Source: Sulfodiicoccus acidiphilus (GTDB taxonomy: Archaea; Thermoproteota; Thermoprotei_A; Sulfolobales; Sulfolobaceae). From it: DNA of 64,000 nucleotides. This document shows, one piece after another, positions 17,506-27,169 of this stretch. The stretch covers positions 2,219,982 to 2,283,981 of the forward strand of contig NZ_AP018553.1 in assembly GCF_003967175.1 (NCBI RefSeq), read 5' to 3'. Under the pieces are notes generated by a model. That model was not told the DNA's origin. It worked only from the letters and a program-made list of their open reading frames with translations, and searched no databases. How positions within the stretch are numbered: the first letter of the stretch is position 1; each line of letters begins with the position of its first letter. Position numbers and translations under genes: made by a program.

Positions 17506-18425
17506 GGTCTAATAATTGTGGTCCAGATCTGGCATAAAATCGATTTAAGCTGCATTTTCACCACTGGTTCCAATTCCTCCACCACTGCTACCCTTCTAGT
17601 TCTCTCAAGTGCCTTCAGAATTAGCCTCTTTGGCAAGGGTACGGGGGTAGAAAGCTTAAGGATCGACGCTTTAATTCCCATGTCCTCCAAAGTTTCTTTC
17701 ACGTAAACGTACCCTATACCGGAGGCCAAAACCAACACTTCACCTTCTCCCTCGAGCTCGCTCATCTCTTCCACCGCTTCCTTTGCCACCTCCCACCTCT
17801 TCAGCTGCTCCTTTCTGTTCCTCCTTGCATTCTCTGGAACTAACACATACCTAGAGGGGTCCTTTCTGGACTTTCCTCTCACTGGCTCAGCAGGAGCGAG
17901 TAGTTCAACCGGTTCCCTGACATGGCTCACCCTAGTGTTCGTCCTCAACATTACAGGTTGCTTAAGTCGAGCACTGAGCTCGAATGCCTTGAAAGTAAGT
18001 TGATGAGCACTCTTAGGATCGTATGCTTCGACAATTGGGATAAGGAATTGTAGCGCGAAGTACCTATTGTCCTGCTCGTTTTGAGATGACCACATCGAAG
18101 GATCGTCGGCCGACACTAGAACCAGGGCTCCTTCAACACATGTATAGGAGGAACTTGAGATAGCGTCGGCGGCCACATTGAGTCCCACATGTTTCATCGA
18201 GGCCATGGCGTAGGCTCCCGTGATAGCTGCACCGTAGCTTGTCTCGTAAGCCACCTTCTCGTTAGTGCTCCACTCAATGTAGACCTCCTTACTAAACTTA
18301 GGGATAGACTCCAAGATCTCAGTGGAAGGCGTGCCAGGATACCCGGTTGCGACAGAGACGCCTGCTGCCACAGCCCCAGCGGCTATAGCTTCGTTACCTA
18401 AAACGAGCCTGATCTCTGTCTTCAT
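17496..18425 (-). pseudogene. iorA: Indolepyruvate ferredoxin oxidoreductase alpha subunit, C-terminally truncated
   Basis: IorA oxidatively decarboxylates aryl pyruvates to aryl-acetyl-CoA using TPP and ferredoxin. The 309 visible residues are the POR domain and the middle domain: LGNEAIAAGAVAAGVSVATG, YPGTPSTEI, YGAAITGAYAMASMKHVGLN, then VEELEPVVKMQLKSI. Family members are about 600 residues with a C-terminal TPP-binding domain and an 8-iron ferredoxin tail. Here everything after VVKMQLKSILC is replaced by a short tail ending RPRL, encoded by the adjacent mini-element. The N-terminal part is otherwise intact and has a good TATA box upstream, so the loss looks recent. No iorB is adjacent. 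Confidence 0.82.
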
Positions 18426-18446
18426 TCAACGGTCGCAACGATTTAA

Positions 18447-18458
18447 ACTTTATAAATA
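18447..18458 (-). promoter_or_regulatory. TATA box of truncated iorA
   Basis: On the minus strand aatatttataaagttt lies about 27 nt before the ATG at 18425, fitting a leaderless transcript. The promoter appears intact although the gene is truncated. Confidence 0.5.
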
Positions 18459-18558
18459 TTCGTTGGATGAGTTATCCTCAATGTTAAAATTTAACACGTG
18501 CAACATGAACAAGTATACGCCATTTCCCTTTTAAAGCAATATCGACCAAGCTGAGGGC

Positions 18559-18819
18559 ATGAACAGGAGAAACGCATGGACCGAGTTCAAAAGGGAGGTT
18601 ATGAAGGGAGAAGGGAAGTGGATTCCAAGAAGGCTTGAGAGGGTGAGGAAGTTAATAGAGCAGGACCCTAACGTGAGCATGGTTAAGTGTGCTGGTATCC
18701 TAGAGACGGACGCAGTGGTACTCAACAGGTACATCTTCAGCCTCATGAGACTCAGGGTCGGACCTCAACCACCTAAGTCTACCGCTAACATACTAACGCC
18801 GGACCAAGGAACATCGTGA
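18559..18819 (+). CDS. Small uncharacterised basic protein, possibly HTH-like
   Basis: An 86-residue protein with no recognised family. It is rich in Arg/Lys; the middle (RRLERVRKLIEQDPNVSMVKCAGILETDAVVLNRYIFSL) looks like alternating helices that could form a small helix-turn-helix, but that is inference. Support for a real gene comes from a TATA box (cccttttaaagc, 18527-18538) 26 nt before the ATG. Its last 55 bp overlap the convergent dioxygenase gene, so the true end could be questioned, but no earlier stop exists. Confidence 0.5.
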   Translation: MNRRNAWTEFKREVMKGEGKWIPRRLERVRKLIEQDPNVSMVKCAGILETDAVVLNRYIFSLMRLRVGPQPPKSTANILTPDQGTS

Positions 18820-19526
18820 GCTATTACCTTAGCTCCGTTAAGACCTGAAGCGCCAAGGGCCACGTAGAGGGGCCTTAGCAGTCCTTCAGGTTGAGCTGCA
18901 TTCCATTCTGGCCTAGACTCCAGATCCAATACCGATGGATCTCCTCGTTCAAGTGCTTCAATTAGGATCGAGTCAAACTTAGATTTCTTCGGGGGTGTCT
19001 TGAAGTACATCAGATCGAGTCTGTGGGTAGGAGATCCTGTAGCGAGGAGGAGTACTCTTCTCCCGGCTGAGGCTAGAGCAATCGCCTTACCCAAAGCTAG
19101 GTGCTCACTTATTGGGCCAGTCGTGATGGAGATCGCTACCGCCTTAACGCCCTCTGGAAACATGTACATTAGGGGGATCCACGCACCATGATCTAGTCCC
19201 CAGCTCTCATCTTCCCTCACCGGTACACCTTCACTCTTGGCCCTTCTAACTATATCCTTCGCGAGTTTAACGTCATTCTGAGCAGAGTAACAGTATTGAT
19301 ACAACTCCGCTGGGAAACCGTAGTAGTCTTGAATGCACTCCAATTTCTCCTGTATTTCCACTAAGTGTACACCGTCCCAAGAGACGAAATGAGGACTGAC
19401 CACGACTACAGTCTCAGGATCAATGCTCGTCTTAATTTCCTTTCCTAGTCTCGATAGAACACCCTTCCAAGCTACATCCTCCACCAGAATAGTAGGTGAA
19501 CCATGTGAGGCAAATATACTCCGCAT
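18765..19526 (-). CDS. Class III extradiol dioxygenase (LigB/DODA-like)
   Basis: A 253-residue non-haem iron enzyme family that opens aromatic rings such as DOPA or catechols with O2. The metal-binding histidines are in MRSIFASHGSPTI (His8) and VVVSPHFVSWDG, and the family signature SWGLDHGAWIPLMYMFP follows. Length and order match the DODA-type single-subunit subgroup. Aromatic-compound genes nearby (PaaK-like ligase, indolepyruvate oxidoreductase) make an aromatic substrate plausible but unproven. Transcribed alone from a start at 19526. Confidence 0.88.
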   Translation of the reverse strand: MRSIFASHGSPTILVEDVAWKGVLSRLGKEIKTSIDPETVVVVSPHFVSWDGVHLVEIQEKLECIQDYYGFPAELYQYCYSAQNDVKLAKDIVRRAKSEGVPVREDESWGLDHGAWIPLMYMFPEGVKAVAISITTGPISEHLALGKAIALASAGRRVLLLATGSPTHRLDLMYFKTPPKKSKFDSILIEALERGDPSVLDLESRPEWNAAQPEGLLRPLYVALGASGLNGAKVIAHDVPWSGVSMLAVDLGG

Positions 19527-19939
19527 GAGACTAAATGTTCCCCTAAGGAAAATAAGAGAGTAAGTGTAGTGGAGTAAAGTGTCAAACGTGAAAATTTCTT
19601 AAGCCTCGCTACTTCTCTCCGCACTCTCAACTCATCGTTTTATTGTGAGTTATACCATATCCACTGGTGGACCTAGGGTCTTCTGAAGCCTTAACGACAC
19701 ACTCAACTCCTGTCCTGGGTGTTTACGTAGTTCAGTACCTCTCATTAACGCAAGGAGTTACAAAGGACCGAAAGCCTCGCCCTTCAGGGCGGGGAGGAAG
19801 TCATAGACGTGTTGTACTCAGGATTGCGAACGACCCTGAGATATGACAACCAGACCCCTTACCGTTAATGTGTGTGATCATAAGAGGGGAGAAATTAGAG
19901 GAAAGTATCGGTACCTGAAAAGTTAGGTTAGTCTAGAAG
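19527..19939. other. Intergenic stretch with IS200/IS605 relic
   Basis: No gene is seen. The stretch from about 19690 to 19805 looks like a worn tnpB 3' tail on the plus strand, ending in a clear right-end hairpin (separate entry). The remainder contains nothing I can assign. Confidence 0.45.
19774..19804 (+). mobile_element. Solo family-1 right-end hairpin (IS200/IS605 relic)
   Basis: The plus strand reads tcgcccttcagggcggggaggaagtca: a cccttcaggg hairpin followed by the same cggggaggaagtca terminus as family-1 elements A-D. It is in the opposite orientation to all those copies. In frame it encodes KASPFRAGRKS, the usual read-through tail of tnpB. Upstream DNA is too decayed to show the rest. 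Confidence 0.6.
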
Positions 19940-21889
19940 TCAATGAGAGAGCAATGTTCTCACCTTCTCAGCTTCGTAGACGGGTAGACTACAGGTGTTA
20001 CCTACACAGACATAAGCCCTGGAACCAGTGCCGTAAGAGAGCATTGCCCTCAAGGGAGGTGGGAGTTCGTCCTTCCTGTCAGGTGTAACTCTTTCCACCA
20101 ACTTCAGAGGGTGGTAAATGGAGAGAGCAGATCTGTGAAGCGAATCGGCCTTGGAGTCTCCCTCATCAATCACGACCACGTGAGCCGCTCCCCTCAGGAT
20201 AGCGTCAAGTGATCCTGCTACACCCGCATAAAAGGGGGGATTAGTGAGTATCCTGGAAGTTATCACCTTTGCGATAGAAGGGTCAAACTCGACCTTACCT
20301 CCTATCCACAACTTGATCCACGTCTTGAGAGCTATGGAGTTGGGGGACTCGTTCGGAGTATCAGCCATCGTCACTTCGTCGGAACGTGCAGAGTCCACGA
20401 AGCCTTGCGAGGTCTTGAAGGAAAATAGCCTGTCCCACACCCTGAGGGCCGAGTCTAGGTAATTAATGCGACCTGTCACCTCATACGCTGATAGTAAGGC
20501 CGACGCCGAGGCGGCGTAGTCTTCCATGAGGGGTTCTCCTCCACCTAATCTCCTTCCTGCGGAATTCAACTTATCGATCACTCCTAAAGCCTCCCTCGCA
20601 CCTTGCCCTAGAATCACGCTTGTAAGCAATAGGGCTTCTCCGATTCTCGAGTTCGTGTAAGTGTAAAGGTTGTCGTCCACGTTAGGCTTCTTTCTACTCT
20701 CCTCCCTGTACTTACGAAGTCTTTCCCTAAGTTCGCTCAACTTCTTTTGGGCCTCGAACTGGTCTGTGGATAGTCTCCTGGTTAGCTCGTAAAGGCTAGC
20801 AGACCTTTTCAGGACTTTCCTTCCCTCGACCTCTGGTGACGCTCTAAAAGAAAATAACCAAATCCCTAATTGAAAGTCATCTCCTAGGGCTTCCTGAAGC
20901 TCACCCTCTGTCCATGTGTAATACTTTCCCTCCACTCCCTCACTATCGGCGTCTAAACTGTTGGCGAATCCACCCTCGACCTTCATATCCCTCAGGAGAA
21001 AGGATGAAGTCATAGAGATGCAATCAAGGAACTCAGGATCCTTTGTCTCCAAGTAAGCGCTAAAGTAGTCTAGGAGGAGCTCTGCGTTATCAACCCCGAG
21101 TTTCTCGAAGTGAGGAACCCACCACTCCCTGTCTACGGAGTACCTATGGAAGCCTCCTCCTACTTGGTCGAATATACCACCGAAGTACATCTTAGTTAGA
21201 GTGAAGGAGACCAACTTCCTGTAGGAATTGTCACGTGTTCTGAACCACTGGGAGAGCAGTAGCTCATCTACAGTGGGGTGAGGGAATTTCATGCCGTTCC
21301 CCAAACCTCCCTCTTCAAGGTCAAAGTTGGAGATGATGAAGTTGATCACCTGGTCTACGACTTCGGGTGTGGGTTCAAGCTCCTCAACCTCCCTCGACTC
21401 AGCGAGAAAGCGGACTACGGTGTTGGCAGCTACGTTCAACTTCTCTCTCTCTTCTTTCCAGATCTTCACTATCTGCCATAGGAGCCTCTTGAAACCAACT
21501 TTACCGTACATGTCCTCGGGAGGAAAGTAGGTTCCTCCGAAGAACACTTTACCTTCTGGCGTCAAGAAGGCCGTGAGAGGCCAACCTCCCTCTCCTGTCA
21601 TGGCAGACACGGCCTGTTGGAGCTTCCTGTCCACGTCGGGCATCTCATCCCGATCAACCTTTATCGGAATGAAGTACTCGTTGAGGATCCTAGCAACCTC
21701 TGGATCGGAGTAATTCTGTTGGTCCATCACGTGACACCAGTGACACCAGGAGGCTCCTACGTCAACTAGGATTGGCTTATCCTCCTCCTTAGCCTTTCTA
21801 AATGCCTCTTCAGACCAAGTGTGCCAGTCGACCGGCTGATCTGCACTTTCCCTTAGATAGGTACTCGTAGCGTTGGCTAACCTGTTCAC
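19940..21889 (-). CDS. DUF255 / YyaL-type thioredoxin-domain protein
   Basis: A 649-residue protein of the YyaL/SPATA20 family. The N-terminal thioredoxin-like domain is diagnostic: NATSTYLRESADQPVDWHTW, then DVGASWCHWCHVMDQ (the CxxC-like site) and IKVDRDEMPDVDRKLQ. The remaining ~480 residues form the alpha/alpha-barrel (glycosidase-like) part, with QVGGGFHRYSVDREWWVPHFEK and ANSLDADSEGVEGKYYTW. The biochemical function is not established for the family. Full length, alone, with a 37-bp gap to the next gene in the same direction, so possibly cotranscribed with the amidohydrolase. Confidence 0.93.
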   Translation of the reverse strand: MNRLANATSTYLRESADQPVDWHTWSEEAFRKAKEEDKPILVDVGASWCHWCHVMDQQNYSDPEVARILNEYFIPIKVDRDEMPDVDRKLQQAVSAMTGEGGWPLTAFLTPEGKVFFGGTYFPPEDMYGKVGFKRLLWQIVKIWKEEREKLNVAANTVVRFLAESREVEELEPTPEVVDQVINFIISNFDLEEGGLGNGMKFPHPTVDELLLSQWFRTRDNSYRKLVSFTLTKMYFGGIFDQVGGGFHRYSVDREWWVPHFEKLGVDNAELLLDYFSAYLETKDPEFLDCISMTSSFLLRDMKVEGGFANSLDADSEGVEGKYYTWTEGELQEALGDDFQLGIWLFSFRASPEVEGRKVLKRSASLYELTRRLSTDQFEAQKKLSELRERLRKYREESRKKPNVDDNLYTYTNSRIGEALLLTSVILGQGAREALGVIDKLNSAGRRLGGGEPLMEDYAASASALLSAYEVTGRINYLDSALRVWDRLFSFKTSQGFVDSARSDEVTMADTPNESPNSIALKTWIKLWIGGKVEFDPSIAKVITSRILTNPPFYAGVAGSLDAILRGAAHVVVIDEGDSKADSLHRSALSIYHPLKLVERVTPDRKDELPPPLRAMLSYGTGSRAYVCVGNTCSLPVYEAEKVRTLLSH

Positions 21890-21926
21890 GATAGACCAAT
21901 GGACTTCGCACTCTAAAAAGGTAGTC

Positions 21927-23132
21927 TTAATACTGCACCCACCGAGCCAACTCCCTCAACTGAGGACCATTAATTGCCCTCCCACGGATCACGATGTACT
22001 CTAGGTTATCCGGCCTCAGGTCGGAGGGATCTTCTACCTTCTTAAACAAAGCCAAGTCACCCCACTTACCTACCTCCAGCGAACCTCCCCTCAGTCCTAA
22101 GCAAAGGGCTGCGTCAAAGGACGCTGCCCTAAGAGCTCCCTCTAATCCCAAGAACTTGGCCAGAAGGACGATCTCCCTGTAGTTCTCTCCATGTCTACGA
22201 CTTGAGGAACCCACGTAGTCCGTACCAGCAATTATGGTGACTCCATTATCCCTCGCTATCTTCACATCTTCCTCCATATGTTTCCTGATCAGTTCGCTTC
22301 TAGCCTTTCTGACCTCCTCGTTCATTTTTCTAACCTCCAGGCCCACCTCGTAGGTGGCGAGAGTGGGCACGTAGCAGATACCTTTCCTCGCCATTTCCTT
22401 CGCTAACGACTCGCTCAGTCCCAATCCATGCTCTATTGTATCGGCCCCTGCGTCCAAGGCGTTCCCTATTGCCTCCTCCCCGTAGGCGTGCATGGCCACC
22501 TTCAGGTCCGCCCTGTGGGCTTCATCAACGATAGCCCTGAGCTCCTCTAAGGTGAAGGCAGGTTTGATCTTTCCCCCCGACGAGAAAGCCCCTGAGGCGT
22601 AGACTTTTATAACGTCTGCTCCCTGCCTTACACATTTCCTCACGGCCTTTCTACACTCCCATGGGGAGTCGCAATAGAACGAGTAAGAAATGGATTGTCC
22701 CATTTCCAGCGGCAAATCCCTGGGATCGTCGTTTCCTCCAGTCTCAGCTATGGAGTAACCAGAGGCGACTATCCTTGGGCCAAGTAACCTACCTTCTTCA
22801 ATGGCCTCAGCAAGTCCCAGTGCACACTTACTTCCCAAGTCCCTCACTGTAGTGAAACCAGCAGACAACAGTCTAATGGCGTCACCTACGCTCCTCGCAG
22901 TCGCTAACGTCTCAGGCACTAAATTCCATTCCAGGAGCCTATCCTCCTTCACTCCAAAGAAGTGAACGTGAGCGTCAATTAGCCCCGGTAGAATAACGTA
23001 GTCCCCGGAGAGGCTCTTCTCTCCATTTGAACGACCCACTCTTTCTATCTCACCGCGTTCTACCCTCACCTCAACGTCCTCCCTAAATGACCTCCCGTCG
23101 AAGGCTTTCCCCGATACTATCACCGAGTCCAC
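21927..23132 (-). CDS. Metal-dependent amidohydrolase (imidazolonepropionase/prolidase-like)
   Basis: A 401-residue member of the amidohydrolase superfamily. Metal-binding residues can be traced: the HxH of VILPGLIDAHVHFFG (about residue 55), the lysine of GADVIKVYASGAFSSGGK, histidines in KVAMHAYGEEAIGNALDAGADTIEHG, and the Asp in IIAGTDYVGSS. The composite beta-sandwich at both ends (VIVSGKAFDG; LEVGKWGDLALF) is standard. This subgroup includes enzymes that hydrolyse cyclic amides, Xaa-Pro dipeptides and lactones; the substrate here is not evident. It lies upstream of the DUF255 gene in the same direction. Confidence 0.88.
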   Translation of the reverse strand: MDSVIVSGKAFDGRSFREDVEVRVERGEIERVGRSNGEKSLSGDYVILPGLIDAHVHFFGVKEDRLLEWNLVPETLATARSVGDAIRLLSAGFTTVRDLGSKCALGLAEAIEEGRLLGPRIVASGYSIAETGGNDDPRDLPLEMGQSISYSFYCDSPWECRKAVRKCVRQGADVIKVYASGAFSSGGKIKPAFTLEELRAIVDEAHRADLKVAMHAYGEEAIGNALDAGADTIEHGLGLSESLAKEMARKGICYVPTLATYEVGLEVRKMNEEVRKARSELIRKHMEEDVKIARDNGVTIIAGTDYVGSSSRRHGENYREIVLLAKFLGLEGALRAASFDAALCLGLRGGSLEVGKWGDLALFKKVEDPSDLRPDNLEYIVIRGRAINGPQLRELARWVQY

Positions 23133-23232
23133 AAGGGAATTCGAAAACTAAGGTATTTAGTCACACATCCCTTATCCTCATTCTTTTACGACCTATCGTA
23201 AGTCTTTTTAGAGACGGTGAGAGAGCTACTTG

Positions 23233-23991
23233 ATGATGATTAACAAAGACGTGGAAGTGATTGGGTTAGCCACAGTAGTGGGTTTCTCGATTTTTGCAAC
23301 GTTTCCACTGACAAGACATACAAACTTAGACCAGAGAAAGGTGGAATTACTTAACGGGGCGGCCATGGGAGTCCTGATATACCTATTGATGGATGTGTTC
23401 TCTGGAACCTACTTGCTGGTCGGGGAGAGCGATCCTCTGCCAGAAACTATCCTCCTTTTGGGGATTGTTCTCTCGTACTTAGGATTTCACCTACTTTCCT
23501 CGGTCAGGCCGAGGAGGGTGGGTCAGGCCTATCAATCAGCTCAACATGTGTCAACTCTGATAGCCTTGGGTATAGGACTACAAAACTTAACGGAAGGTTT
23601 GGCGCTGGGAGGATCCTTCAGATTGGGACTCTCCTCCATAGTGTTACCCTTAGTGGTGGGATCTACCCTGCAGAACGTGACAGAAGGCTTCCCAATCTCG
23701 GCCCCTTTCCTCACAGAGAGGCAGAAGCCAGCGGCCAAAACAGTCGGAGGACTTTACCTCTTGGGAGGGGCGCCTACTCTAATTGGCGCAATTTTCTCTT
23801 ACTTAGCGGCCTCCACCATCCTTGTGGCTTCCTTCAACGGAATAGCCCTAGGAAGTATAATATACGTCTTGATGGAGATGTACAGAGGAACTGTAAAAAG
23901 GACCCAACATTTAGGTTTGAGTCCTCACCTTACCTCAGTTGGATTGGTTTTGGGATTCACCGTGGCTTTCCTAGTCAACATGTTTCCATAA
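23233..23991 (+). CDS. ZIP-family divalent metal transporter
   Basis: About 252 residues with 7-8 hydrophobic segments, belonging to the ZIP (ZupT-like) metal uptake family. TM4 and TM5 contain the characteristic metal sites LIALGIGLQNLTEGLALG and TLQNVTEGFPIS. Canonical ZIPs have HNxxEG in TM4; here His is replaced by Gln in both (QNLTEG, QNVTEG), which may alter metal choice. I chose the ATG at 23233 over the TTG at 23230; three consecutive in-frame starts leave this slightly open. A TATA-like ctttttaga lies about 25 nt upstream. Confidence 0.85.
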   Translation: MMINKDVEVIGLATVVGFSIFATFPLTRHTNLDQRKVELLNGAAMGVLIYLLMDVFSGTYLLVGESDPLPETILLLGIVLSYLGFHLLSSVRPRRVGQAYQSAQHVSTLIALGIGLQNLTEGLALGGSFRLGLSSIVLPLVVGSTLQNVTEGFPISAPFLTERQKPAAKTVGGLYLLGGAPTLIGAIFSYLAASTILVASFNGIALGSIIYVLMEMYRGTVKRTQHLGLSPHLTSVGLVLGFTVAFLVNMFP

Positions 23992-24043
23992 GAACGGGAT
24001 TACGTGCGCTTGATAGAAAGACTTATATAGTACAGTGTAGAAA

Positions 24044-24054
24044 GATTTATAAAT
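24044..24054 (+). promoter_or_regulatory. TATA box of the TFB gene
   Basis: gatttataaat lies about 30 nt before the ATG at 24081; a second TATA-like element (acttatatag, 24021-24030) lies just upstream. The arrangement suggests tandem promoters for the basal factor gene. Confidence 0.6.
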
Positions 24055-24080
24055 GGAATGGCTTATTCTTTTAGTTTCGA

Positions 24081-25019
24081 ATGGAGGTGAGGGAGTTGAC
24101 TGAAGAGAAGTCGGAAGGAACTTTGCAGCCTTGTCCACAGGACAAGATAGTATTCGACTACGAAAGAGGAGAGTACATCTGTGAAGAGACCGGTGAGGTA
24201 ATAGAGGACAAAGTAATAGATCAAGGGCCCGAGTGGAGGGCCTTCACTGCTGAGGAGAAGGAAAAAAGAAGTAGGGTAGGTGGACCTCTCAACCAAACGA
24301 TACATGACAGAGGTCTCTCGACTATGATAGATTGGAGAGATAAGGACGCCATGGGTAGGTCTTTGGAGCCTAAGAGAAGATTGGAAGTCCTAAGGTGGAG
24401 GAAGTGGCAAATCAGGGCGAGAATTCAGAGCAGTGTAGACAGGAACCTAGCTCAGGCCATGAATGAACTGGAGAGGATCGGTAACCTGTTGGGCCTCCCC
24501 AAGTCTGTCAAAGACGAAGCGGCCACCATATACAGGAAGGCGGTGGAAAGGGGACTAGTTAGGGGGAGAAGTATAGAGAGCGTGGTTGCGGCCTCCATAT
24601 ACGTTGCCTGTAGGAGATTAAAGGTGGCCAGGAGCCTCGACGAGATAGCCCAGTACACTAAGGCTAACAGGAAAGAGGTCGCTAGATGTTATAGGCTGTT
24701 GCTGAAAGAGTTGTCCATTTCCGTGCCAGTTAGTAACGCTCGGGACTACATAACTAGAATAGGGGCACTACTCAACCTCAGCGGGGCATCTATGAAGTAT
24801 GCTGCAGAAATCTTGGAGAAGGCCAAGGATATGGGACTGACAGCTGGGAAGGACCCAGCTGGATTGGCAGCCGCTGCAATATATATAGCGGCGTTGCTTC
24901 ATGACGAGAGGAAGACACAGAAGGAAATAGCCCAGGTAGCTGGTGTTACGGAAGTCACGGTGAGGAATAGATACAAAGAGCTAGTTCAAGAGCTTAAATT
25001 AGAAATTCCACAACAGTAG
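24081..25019 (+). CDS. tfb: Transcription initiation factor TFB (TFIIB homologue)
   Basis: A 312-residue basal transcription factor that binds TBP-TATA and BRE and recruits RNA polymerase. Order: N-terminal ribbon ([25 protein letters not shown]), B-reader/linker ([24 protein letters not shown]), then two cyclin repeats ([16 protein letters not shown]...; [14 protein letters not shown]...) with C-terminal HTH ([13 protein letters not shown]). The ribbon has only two of the usual four cysteines, the same state as Sulfolobus TFB1 as I recall it, so this is the main housekeeping TFB, not TFB2/3. The stop lies only 11 bp from the convergent CinA-like gene. Confidence 0.96.
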   Translation: MEVRELTEEKSEGTLQPCPQDKIVFDYERGEYICEETGEVIEDKVIDQGPEWRAFTAEEKEKRSRVGGPLNQTIHDRGLSTMIDWRDKDAMGRSLEPKRRLEVLRWRKWQIRARIQSSVDRNLAQAMNELERIGNLLGLPKSVKDEAATIYRKAVERGLVRGRSIESVVAASIYVACRRLKVARSLDEIAQYTKANRKEVARCYRLLLKELSISVPVSNARDYITRIGALLNLSGASMKYAAEILEKAKDMGLTAGKDPAGLAAAAIYIAALLHDERKTQKEIAQVAGVTEVTVRNRYKELVQELKLEIPQQ

Positions 25020-25029
25020 AATTTATTGT

Positions 25030-25806
25030 TTATTCAACTATTCCTCCCATCTTCGCAACTATTTCTCTTAGCTCCTTTTCACAAGATTCGAGTCTATTGA
25101 GGAGCTCTTCTCTATCTGGAGAACTGCCCGCAATCTGAACCTCTAGATATGGATCCCCCACTTCCCTACCTTTTGGATGAGTCTTTATATATAGATTATA
25201 CTTCTTGACCCGAGAGATAACGTGTGGGGCTAACACGGATTCCATTATTCCCCTAGCTTTGAAAGACCTTTCCGCATAGACTACGCTTGGCCTTTTAACC
25301 AGATATCGATTCAGGAAATTCTCTAGAACGCTTTCCATTTCGCGAGGCACTCCAGGGGTTGCCAAAATTTCTGTGTGCCCTATCCGAAGATATATGCCGG
25401 GTGCTACTCCAGCATCGTTAGGAACTGGGACTGCTCCTTCAGGCATAAAGGCCATCTTCCTTCTTGCCGGCGTCACTTCTATCTCGCCGTACTTGCTCCT
25501 TATTTGGTCTAGGGCATCACTGTTCTCCACTAGTCCCCTCCCCAAACCTAGCGCTATACCCTCGGCGGTCCTATCATCGTAAGTTGGACCCAACCCTCCA
25601 GACACTACCAACAGTGCTGGGGACCTAGCTAGGACTTCTTTGACCACCGAAGCAATTTCCTCGACTTCGTCCATTACAGCTGTTATTCTCCTCACCACGA
25701 ACCCCATGGAAGTGAGCCTACGTGCTATGTGAGTAGCGTTAGTATTTGTAGTGTGCCCGTTCAGAAGTTCGTTACCTACAGTCAGAACTTCCGCGTTCAT
25801 CGACAT
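25030..25806 (-). CDS. CinA/MoaB-like domain protein (NMN deamidase-related)
   Basis: A 258-residue protein with the MoaB/MogA-type molybdopterin-binding fold found at the N-terminus of Cin[27 protein letters not shown], then [21 protein letters not shown]. It lacks the C-terminal NMN deamidase domain of full-length bacterial CinA, which is usual for archaeal members. It may act in nucleotide repair (ADP-ribose pyrophosphatase activity is known for this domain) rather than in molybdopterin synthesis. It is divergent from the aminotransferase; a second ATG at 25800 is equally possible. Confidence 0.85.
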   Translation of the reverse strand: MSMNAEVLTVGNELLNGHTTNTNATHIARRLTSMGFVVRRITAVMDEVEEIASVVKEVLARSPALLVVSGGLGPTYDDRTAEGIALGLGRGLVENSDALDQIRSKYGEIEVTPARRKMAFMPEGAVPVPNDAGVAPGIYLRIGHTEILATPGVPREMESVLENFLNRYLVKRPSVVYAERSFKARGIMESVLAPHVISRVKKYNLYIKTHPKGREVGDPYLEVQIAGSSPDREELLNRLESCEKELREIVAKMGGIVE

Positions 25807-25808
25807 AA

Positions 25809-25818
25809 GCTATAAAAT
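25809..25818 (+). promoter_or_regulatory. TATA box of the aminotransferase gene
   Basis: gctataaaat is centred 27 nt before ATG 25841, which decides that start over the upstream in-frame start at 25751 lying within the divergent gene. Confidence 0.65.
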
Positions 25819-25840
25819 CACCAAGAAAGTTATAGGCTTC

Positions 25841-27034
25841 ATGGAGTTGGAGCGCTTCTTCTCAGAGCAAGTGAAAGCCATGAGGTCCTCAGAAATAAGG
25901 GACCTCCTGAAGATCACAGAGGGCAGGGAGGTAATTAGTCTCGCTGGCGGGCTTCCAGATCCTTCTACTTTCCCAAGAGAGGACATAAAGAAGATTGCGG
26001 AAGACATCATGGACAAGAATTGGGAACGGGCTCTGCAGTATACTGCCACAGGAGGAGTGGAGGAGTTCAAGAAACAACTGATTTCACTGTCCTCGCTTCG
26101 GGGAATATCTAAGATTAGAGAGGAAAACCTCTTCGTTACAGTGGGAAGTCAGGAGGCACTCTATATGCTGGCTAACTTGCTGATCGACCCAGGTGACCAG
26201 GTGGCGGTTGAGATGCCAACCTATCTAGCTGCTTTGAACGCGATGAGGCTCAGGAAACCTAACTTCCTCGGCGTGGAACTCACCGAAGAAGGTGCTAACC
26301 TCGACCAGTTGGAGGAACGTGCGAAGAAAACCAGAGGCAAGCTGAAGCTGTTCTACACAATTCCAACGGCACAGAATCCTGGAGGCGTTACAATGGGACT
26401 AGAAGGGAGGAAAAGGCTCCTGGAAATAGCCAGCGATTACGATTTCCTAGTAGTGGAGGACGATGCTTACGGATTCCTAGTTTTCGATGGGGATGCTCCT
26501 CCCTCTCTTAAGGCACTGGACACGGAGGGAAGGGTAATATACACTTCAACGTTCAGCAAGATCTTGGCCCCTGGCTTCAGGTTAGGCTGGGTGGTGGCAG
26601 AGCCCGAGGTGATCTCCAAGCTCGAAATGATGAAGCAAAACGTAGATCTACACACACCGTCCTTCACTCAATATATAGCAGCCGAGGCCATAAGACGAGG
26701 AGTCATACAGTCTAATTTCCCAAAGGTCAGGGCCATATACAAGAGGAAGAGGGATGTAATGCTAGATAGCCTAGAGGCCCATTTTCCAAAGAGCGCCAGC
26801 TGGAGTAGGCCTAAGGGTGGAATGTTCGTTTTTGCCAAGGTCTCGGAGAAGCTAGACACGGGAATCCTTCTGGAGGAGGCGTTGAGGAAGGGAGTGGCCT
26901 ATGTGCCGGGTGCCAGTTTCTATCATGACTTCTCCGGAAGGAACACAATGAGACTAAACTTCAGCTTCCCGCCCGAGGAGAAGCTAAGAGAAGGAATAAG
27001 GATCTTGGGAGATCTCCTCAAGGAGAAATTGTAG
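25841..27034 (+). CDS. PLP-dependent class I aminotransferase (LysN/2-aminoadipate type)
   Basis: A 397-residue fold-type I aminotransferase of the MocR/2-aminoadipate subgroup. Landmarks: [15 protein letters not shown] near the N-terminus, the cofactor-binding [27 protein letters not shown], the Asp of [10 protein letters not shown], the Schiff-base lysine in [18 protein letters not shown], and [11 protein letters not shown], whose Arg binds the substrate carboxylate. The family includes LysN of the AAA lysine/arginine pathway and aromatic aminotransferases; context does not separate these. An adjacent TATA box indicates a leaderless message starting at 25841. Confidence 0.92.
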   Translation: MELERFFSEQVKAMRSSEIRDLLKITEGREVISLAGGLPDPSTFPREDIKKIAEDIMDKNWERALQYTATGGVEEFKKQLISLSSLRGISKIREENLFVTVGSQEALYMLANLLIDPGDQVAVEMPTYLAALNAMRLRKPNFLGVELTEEGANLDQLEERAKKTRGKLKLFYTIPTAQNPGGVTMGLEGRKRLLEIASDYDFLVVEDDAYGFLVFDGDAPPSLKALDTEGRVIYTSTFSKILAPGFRLGWVVAEPEVISKLEMMKQNVDLHTPSFTQYIAAEAIRRGVIQSNFPKVRAIYKRKRDVMLDSLEAHFPKSASWSRPKGGMFVFAKVSEKLDTGILLEEALRKGVAYVPGASFYHDFSGRNTMRLNFSFPPEEKLREGIRILGDLLKEKL

Positions 27035-27169
27035 ATTTTCAAAAATATAGATTTTCTTCCCGCCTTTGGAATGCCCTTAACGCTCATTTTCTTCGCAATC
27101 TTTTCGTGGGACACGTCGAGGCGAACAGCGGTTAAGAGGGTCCACCTCTGTCTGGAAAGAACGTGAGGA

